A stretch of DNA of 36,539 nt from Thermovibrio sp. (GTDB lineage Bacteria > Aquificota > Aquificia > Desulfurobacteriales > Desulfurobacteriaceae), in assembly GCA_015490195.1 (NCBI GenBank), contig WFYG01000011.1:1-36539 (forward strand), read 5' to 3'. Under the pieces are notes generated by a model. The model ran no database searches and was not told the origin of the DNA. It worked only from the letters and a program-made list of their open reading frames with translations. Position numbers and translations under genes: made by a program. Shown piece by piece: positions 32,165-36,539 of this stretch (position 1 is the stretch's first letter; each line of letters begins with the position of its first letter).

Positions 32165-32182
32165 CTGAAATTTGCCTATATT
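32154..32182 (+). promoter_or_regulatory. Probable rnpB promoter
   Basis: TTAGCA (32154-32159) and TATATT (32177-32182) are separated by exactly 17 bases. A start 7 bases later falls on 32190, the first base of the RNase P P1 helix. The -35 lies in the last codons of the preceding gene. Confidence 0.7.
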
Positions 32183-32189
32183 ATTCAGA

Positions 32190-32518
32190 CGGGAGCAGGA
32201 CGAGAGGCCGCTCGGGAGCTTGATACTCCCGGGAGGAAAGTCCGGGCTCCACAGGGCAGGGAGCCGGCGTTGAGCCGGGCAGGGGTGACCCTGCGGAAGG
32301 GCCACAGAGAGCAGACCGCCACCTACAAGGTGGTAAGGGTGAAAGGGTGGTGTAAGAGACCACCGCTCCGACCCGTAAGGGAAGGAGGCACGGTAACCCC
32401 CTCCCGGAGCAAGGCTAAATAGGCTGGCACTAGAGGGTGGCCCGCCCGATGCCAGCGGGTAAGCCGCAAGAGATAAATGGCCTCCTTAGAACAGAACCCG
32501 GCTTACGGACTGCTCCCG
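32190..32518 (+). ncRNA. rnpB: RNase P RNA, bacterial type A-like
   Basis: The catalytic RNA that matures tRNA 5' ends. CGGGAGCAG (32190-32198) pairs with CTGCTCCCG (32510-32518) as P1. The universal GAGGAAAGTCCGGGCTCCAC is present near the 5' end, and the matching AGAACCCGGCTTACGG near the 3' end. The P3 region (GGGAGCTTGATACTCCC) and GC-rich P12-type arm (CCACCTACAAGGTGG) are visible. It abuts the stop codon of the convergent yjbQ gene with no terminator between. Confidence 0.97.
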
Positions 32519-32519
32519 G

Positions 32520-32921
32520 TTATCCCTCTATCACCTTAACGTAAACCTTTCTGGTTCTTGGTCCGTCAAACTCACAGAAGTAGATTCCCTGCCAGGTTCC
32601 AAGTAGGAGTTTTCCTTCTTGAACTATTACTGTCTGGTTACACCCTATAAGGCTTGATTTTATGTGAGCTGCAGAGTTGCCCTCTGCGTGTTCGTAGAAC
32701 GGTTCTCTCCAGGGAATTAGCTTCTCTAAGCTGGATATTATGTCTTTTCTGACGGTAGGGTCTGCGTTTTCGTTTATAGTAACTCCTGCAGTTGTATGGG
32801 GAACGTATATTACGCAGATTCCCCTTTTTACTCCAGACTGAAGGACTATTGATTCAACCTGTCTCGTTATGTCAATAAACTGGTTTCTCCCGGTGGTTTT
32901 AAGTGTTATTTCGTAAATCAT
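32520..32921 (-). CDS. yjbQ: YjbQ-family (UPF0047) protein
   Basis: This 133-residue UPF0047 protein has the family metal/active-site pattern ICVIYVPHTTAGVTINENADPTVRKDI, EGNSAAHIKSSLIG and GTWQGIYFCEFDGPRTRKV. Proteins of this family have been linked to a weak thiamine-phosphate synthase activity, but a firm physiological role is not known. ATG 32921 follows GGAGGAG. It is the last gene of the operon that begins with the restriction genes, 17 bases after the metallopeptidase-like gene. Confidence 0.92.
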   Translation of the reverse strand: MIYEITLKTTGRNQFIDITRQVESIVLQSGVKRGICVIYVPHTTAGVTINENADPTVRKDIISSLEKLIPWREPFYEHAEGNSAAHIKSSLIGCNQTVIVQEGKLLLGTWQGIYFCEFDGPRTRKVYVKVIEG

Positions 32922-32938
32922 TACTCCTCCCTTAGTTT

Positions 32939-33205
32939 TTAGCTTTTCTCCAAATAGATTTTAACAAGGACTTTAAATAGTTTTGTATGTGTGGGATACC
33001 TCAGATGTAGGAGTTCGTGAATTATTACTTCCCTCCTAAACTCTTCATCCTTAGATAGGAGTTCCTCAGAAAAGCTAAGCCTCCCCTTAGATGAGCAGCT
33101 TGCCCACTTTCTCTTCATCCTCCTTATCTGAACCTCTTTAGGCTCAACCCCTACGATCAGAGCAAGCCTCTCAACTTCCCTTCTGAACTCCTCCTTAGAG
33201 ATCAT
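32939..33205 (-). CDS. Minimal YgjP-like (DUF45/M48-related) metallopeptidase
   Basis: This 88-residue protein contains only the core of the YgjP metal-dependent hydrolase family. RMKRKWASCSSKGRLSFSEELL matches the family segment before the active site, and IIHELLHLRYPTHTKLF gives HExxH plus a third His ligand five residues on. Full YgjP proteins are about 230 residues, so the N-terminal half is missing. Such genes often lie next to hsdR in type I restriction operons. Its start overlaps hsdR by 11 bases, which couples the two. Confidence 0.8.
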   Translation of the reverse strand: MISKEEFRREVERLALIVGVEPKEVQIRRMKRKWASCSSKGRLSFSEELLSKDEEFRREVIIHELLHLRYPTHTKLFKVLVKIYLEKS

Positions 33206-36095
33206 CCCTTTTTAAAACCTCCAGAGTTTTACTTAAAAGCTTAACAGCCTTTCTAACGTTGCCTTTAAAAAGATTGATCATTATAGGTGTAAGCTCAAAA
33301 TTTAACTGTTTAAACTCCTCACTGTTTTCTCTCCAAAGAGGATGCTGGTTAAACGCTTTTTCAATTTCTTTTGCTTCTGCTTCAGAAAGTTCACCTCCTT
33401 CCATCTTTACCGTCCAGTAGAGCGCAAAGGCCTCCTTTGAGATGCCTAAAGATTTGAACTCTTTCCTTGCCCTTAATATCTCTTCAGAGAGAGACTTCAG
33501 CACCTCAAGGGTCTCTTTAGTTCCCCTCTGTCTCTCCCTGTATTCCCTCGCAATCTTCTCAGCTCTCTCCCCGATTGATATCAGGTAGGGCTCATCTCTG
33601 AGGTTCTCCCTTACGGTTACCTCTATGCTCTTTATGAGGTTAAACACTTTTTCAATATCGGTTGCTTTGCTCTTTAGTAGCCTTTCAAGGGTTTTCTCAT
33701 CTATCTCAACAACCTCAAGGGAGTCTTTTATGTAGGCATCAACAGGAGCTCCCTCAATCAGCCTCTTTACCTTCTCGCTTAGTTCCCTTTCTAAGATCCT
33801 CTCTTCTGCGTTTTTCTCATCGTAAGCCTGTTTAAGGATGTTGAACATCCTCGTATATATGGCAAAGTCGTTTATGTAGGGTCTTAAAACAGGGTCGGGG
33901 GAAAGTATCTCGTATATCTCCTTAACTTCTCTGTAGAACTCATAGAACCTGTGCCTCCTTTCCTCGTCGCTGAAGCCGTTTAAAACGGCCTCAACTGCTT
34001 TATCCCTCTCCTTTCCTTCTACAACATTCAGGAAGTTCTCCCTTCCCTCTTCCATGAGGTCTTTAAAGTGCCCCTTTAAGGTTTCTAAGTCGTTTAAAAC
34101 TCCCTCAATGTCTGAACTGTCAAATGCGAGAGCCTTCTCAAGGTTTTTTAAAATACCGACAAAATCAATAATAAGCCCAGCCGGCTTTTTTCTTCCACTC
34201 TCGTCCTCATAAGGCCTGTTGACTCTTGCAATCGCCTGAAGAAGAACGTGGTCTCTCATAGGCTTGTCTAAGTACATCGCGTAGAGGATGGGAGCGTCAA
34301 AACCTGTAAGGAGCTTTTCGGTTACTATCAGTACCTTCGGGGTCTCCTCCTCTTTGAACCTCTTCCTTATGAGCTTCTCCTCTTCCTCCGTGTGGTGGAA
34401 CCTTTTGATGTGTTCAGGGTCGTTGTGGTTTTTACTTATGACAACCTCTGAGTATTCTGGTGGCAGATACCTGTCTAAGGCCTCCTTGTAGAGTGCACAG
34501 GCTTCCCTGTCAACAGCAACTAAAAAGGCCTTGTATCCCATAGGTTCAACGTTTTCCCTGAAGTGCCTGGCAACAAACTCGGCAACTGCATCAACCCTTT
34601 CTCTGTTCTTCAGGAAGTTCCTCAGGGTTACTGCCCTCTGAAGTATTCTGTTAAGGGTTTCTAAGTCGCTTATCCCTTCAGCCTCTTTAAGGTTTAAAAA
34701 CTCCTTTTCAAGGAGCTCCTTTTTCGGCAGAAATCGGTTTTCAGCGAGAGCGTAGTTAATCTTTAGAGTTGCCCCGTCCTCTATGGATTCTAAGATCGTG
34801 TACCTGTCAAGGTAGCCGTATGGAGGGTCGTCCACTCCAAATGTGAGAAAAGTCCCCTTTCCGTGCTTTGTTTTATCTCTTGGAGTTCCTGTAAACCCTA
34901 TTATTGTTGCGTTTGGAAGGGCGGCCATCATGTAATTTCCAAGATCCCCCTCCGTTGACCTGTGGGCCTCATCTATGAAGACAAAGATGTTCCTCCTTGT
35001 GTTTATCCTGGCCGGCATTCCCTGAAATTTGTGAATTGTTGAGACTATAAGCCCTCTGTAGTCTAAGGAGAGGAGCTCCCTCAGATCCCTCTTTGAGAGG
35101 GCAACCCTTACCTCCATCCCTAAGGAGGAGAGGTTTGAGAAGAGCTGCTGCTCAAGCTCGTTCCTGTCAACTAACATTATTACCGTTGGGTTTTCAAACT
35201 CGGGTTTTTCAAGGATTAACCTTGCTGCCGTTATCATCGTATAGGTCTTGCCGCTTCCCTGAGTGTGCCAGATAAGTCCCCTTCTCTTTTTCCTGTCCTT
35301 TGCCCTCTCAACGACCTTCTTAACAGCCCTCTGCTGGTGAGGCTTCAGTATTATCTTTGTTAGTCTGTCGTCCCTTTTCGGAAATAGGATGTAGTCTGTG
35401 ATTGTTTTAAGTATATTTCCCCTATTGAAAAAGCTCTTTATCAGCCCTTCAAAGTCGGGCCTCTCTCTGTTCTTCCACCTGTTCAGCCCCTTTGACGAGA
35501 GGTTCCAAGTTGGCCCGTAGTAGAACTCAATCAGGTGGGTAATTGAGAAGAGCTGAAGGAGTGATAGGGCTTCCGGGGTTTCCCTGTGGTACCTCTTTAT
35601 CTGCTCAAAGGCCTCAACGAGCCCGTCAATTTTATGGGCTGCTTTTGTCTCTATGAGGAGAATCGGAAAACCGTTTATGAAGAAAACAATGTCGTAGCGG
35701 TTTACGTTATTCCCGCTTACAAACTTAAACTCATCCGTTACGTGAAAGACGTTGTTATTTATGTTTTTATCGTCTAAGAGCTTTACGTTGACCTCCCTTT
35801 TCTCAGACTGGAGGAAGATTTGCTTTAGGCCTTTAAGAAACTCCCAGGCTGTTAAGTTCCCCTCAATGTTGGCCGGAACCCTCTCAACCCTTCTTAGAAC
35901 CTCCTGAGCTTCCTCATAGCCAACTTTTGGGTTTAGTTTCTGAATCTGGTTAAGGAAAACTTCTCTTAAAATAACGTTTCCCTCTCCTTCTCTCAGCCTG
36001 AGAGCTTCGTCGGGAGATAAATACTCCCAGCCAACCTCTGTTGAGTACTTTAAAATCCTCTCCTGAACGCTTCCTCTCTCATCTCCTAAACTCAC
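33195..36095 (-). CDS. hsdR: Type I restriction enzyme, R subunit
   Basis: HsdR is the ATP-driven translocase and endonuclease of type I restriction systems. The 966-residue product has a PD-(D/E)xK nuclease domain (NRYDIVFFINGFPILLIETKAA, about 131-152), helicase Walker A LIWHTQGSGKTYTM (about 275-288), the DEAH box FIDEAHRSTEGD, GFTGTPRD, and LLTGFDAPILYAMYLDKPMRDHVLLQAIARVNRP in the second RecA domain. A long helical C-terminus binds the methylase. GTG 36095 is the likely start. It is transcribed after hsdS and an MNT-type gene; hsdM must be beyond the right edge if the system is complete. Confidence 0.96.
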   Translation of the reverse strand: MSLGDERGSVQERILKYSTEVGWEYLSPDEALRLREGEGNVILREVFLNQIQKLNPKVGYEEAQEVLRRVERVPANIEGNLTAWEFLKGLKQIFLQSEKREVNVKLLDDKNINNNVFHVTDEFKFVSGNNVNRYDIVFFINGFPILLIETKAAHKIDGLVEAFEQIKRYHRETPEALSLLQLFSITHLIEFYYGPTWNLSSKGLNRWKNRERPDFEGLIKSFFNRGNILKTITDYILFPKRDDRLTKIILKPHQQRAVKKVVERAKDRKKRRGLIWHTQGSGKTYTMITAARLILEKPEFENPTVIMLVDRNELEQQLFSNLSSLGMEVRVALSKRDLRELLSLDYRGLIVSTIHKFQGMPARINTRRNIFVFIDEAHRSTEGDLGNYMMAALPNATIIGFTGTPRDKTKHGKGTFLTFGVDDPPYGYLDRYTILESIEDGATLKINYALAENRFLPKKELLEKEFLNLKEAEGISDLETLNRILQRAVTLRNFLKNRERVDAVAEFVARHFRENVEPMGYKAFLVAVDREACALYKEALDRYLPPEYSEVVISKNHNDPEHIKRFHHTEEEEKLIRKRFKEEETPKVLIVTEKLLTGFDAPILYAMYLDKPMRDHVLLQAIARVNRPYEDESGRKKPAGLIIDFVGILKNLEKALAFDSSDIEGVLNDLETLKGHFKDLMEEGRENFLNVVEGKERDKAVEAVLNGFSDEERRHRFYEFYREVKEIYEILSPDPVLRPYINDFAIYTRMFNILKQAYDEKNAEERILERELSEKVKRLIEGAPVDAYIKDSLEVVEIDEKTLERLLKSKATDIEKVFNLIKSIEVTVRENLRDEPYLISIGERAEKIAREYRERQRGTKETLEVLKSLSEEILRARKEFKSLGISKEAFALYWTVKMEGGELSEAEAKEIEKAFNQHPLWRENSEEFKQLNFELTPIMINLFKGNVRKAVKLLSKTLEVLKRDDL

Positions 36096-36159
36096 GGCTA
36101 TCCTCTTTTAACTTGTTAAATGCCTTCTTAAAGCTTTCAACTTTTTCCTTTAAAGCCAC
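36079..36159 (-). pseudogene. Truncated HEPN-type (HI0074-like) partner of the nucleotidyltransferase
   Basis: A 26-codon frame with GTG start at 36159, behind GGAAGGT, reads MALKEKVESFKKAFNKLKED then SREFRR and stops at 36079. The sequence resembles the first helix of HEPN proteins that act as partners of MNT nucleotidyltransferases. It is cut off after that helix and overlaps the first codons of hsdR. This similarity is by eye and the frame is very short, so a chance or unrelated leader peptide cannot be excluded. Confidence 0.4.
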
Positions 36160-36174
36160 CTAATACCTTCCCTT

Positions 36175-36411
36175 TTACGGTTTCCTTAAGTAAAGAGCTC
36201 CCTTAAGGTCAACAAGGTAAGGGAGAGAGCTCTCCCCAAGTATTACTAAATCCCTCCTTATATCAACTTCAGAGTCAACAGCTATGTCAACGTCTGAATA
36301 AGGGCTGTTATTCCTCCTTGAGCCAAAGAGGTAAACCTTAACGGGTTTTCCTTTGATAAACTCCTTTAAATCGTCAACTGTTTTCGGATTTTGCAGTATC
36401 CTTAAACTCAT
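36175..36411 (-). CDS. Minimal nucleotidyltransferase (MNT), probably 3'-altered
   Basis: This 78-residue protein has the MNT signature [22 protein letters not shown] (GSR then DxD), as in nucleotidyltransferases of HEPN/MNT toxin-antitoxin modules. In those systems MNT often adds nucleotides to its HEPN partner. The product is shorter than the usual 100 or so residues, and the frame ends soon after VDL. A one-base shift near 36200 would carry a family-like C-terminus to 36137, so a frameshift is possible. Its ATG overlaps the hsdS end by 38 bases, and the ribosome binding site AAGGA lies within hsdS. Confidence 0.75.
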   Translation of the reverse strand: MSLRILQNPKTVDDLKEFIKGKPVKVYLFGSRRNNSPYSDVDIAVDSEVDIRRDLVILGESSLPYLVDLKGALYLRKP

Positions 36412-36539
36412 TCAGGAATTCCTTACTTACTCTTAATTTTCCTGTCATCAGTTTGTTAAGCAACGTTTTAAAGAGCTCTTCTAAAACTTTTTTCTTTTTC
36501 TCCTCAGCCTCTATCCTTGAATCAACCTTATCCAGAATT
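36374..36539 (-). CDS. hsdS: Type I restriction specificity subunit, C-terminal end (partial)
   Basis: The last 54 codons of a specificity subunit run in from the right edge. The translation contains the standard HsdS C-terminal helix: [20 protein letters not shown], then [17 protein letters not shown]. The frame stops with TGA at 36376-36374, inside the MNT gene. The rest of hsdS, and presumably hsdM, lie beyond the window. HsdS recognises the DNA target; the recognition domains are not visible here. Confidence 0.9.
   Translation of the reverse strand, partial: ILDKVDSRIEAEEKKKKVLEELFKTLLNKLMTGKLRVSKEFLNEFKDTAKSENS

Overview
This window looks like chromosome from a thermophilic bacterium, most likely an Aquificota member near Desulfurobacterium/Thermovibrio. 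That placement is inference from three things: the style of the ribosomal proteins (rich in Arg codon AGG, Lys and Glu), a branched-chain polyamine synthase gene, and gene content typical of deep-branching thermophiles. No 16S rRNA gene is present to settle it. Genes are very densely packed, stop/start overlaps are common and TTG starts are frequent.

Region 1 (1-15383, + strand) is one continuous ribosomal super-operon: the 3' end of tuf, then the S10, spc and alpha operons in canonical order from rpsJ to rplQ. It includes secY, adk, map, infA, rpmJ and rpoA, and ends at a strong intrinsic terminator. The spacer before rpmJ carries a stretch that resembles the complement of the 16S rRNA 530 loop.

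Region 2 (15401-19913) has minCDE on the - strand. Divergent from it is a three-gene polyamine operon: a ureohydrolase (speB type), an aminopropyltransferase (speE type) and the branched polyamine synthase bpsA. Together these can be read as agmatine to spermidine to N4-branched polyamine. The operon ends in a terminator that also encodes the C-terminus of the convergent BASS-family transporter.

Region 3 (19883-23427) holds the transporter, a small secreted four-cysteine protein of unknown function, tmRNA (ssrA, -), an MTA/purine nucleoside phosphorylase that could recycle the by-product of the polyamine enzymes, queF, a G-run/hairpin region and tRNA-Glu(UUC). A compact divergent promoter pair with overlapping -35 boxes sits between tRNA-Glu and the next gene.

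Region 4 (23455-26089, +) is an MBL-fold hydrolase, ffh, rpsP and khpA. It ends in a hairpin whose two arms contain the stop codons of khpA and of the convergent gene.

Region 5 (26085-31776, -) is a tightly coupled seven-gene operon: herA ATPase, a cation diffusion facilitator fused to a NifX-like domain, a NYN/LabA-type nuclease, an MBL hydrolase, a YdjM-like membrane protein, a TalC-type transaldolase and a degenerate GGDEF protein.

Region 6 (31850-36539) has a thiamine-binding-family protein and RNase P RNA on +. Convergent on - are yjbQ, a minimal YgjP-like metallopeptidase and a type I restriction-modification operon (hsdR and the 3' end of hsdS; hsdM is presumably beyond the right edge). 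Between hsdS and hsdR lies a decaying MNT/HEPN-type nucleotidyltransferase module. No gene-free stretch longer than 300 bases exists once the RNA genes are counted, and no CRISPR array, IS element or rRNA gene was seen.
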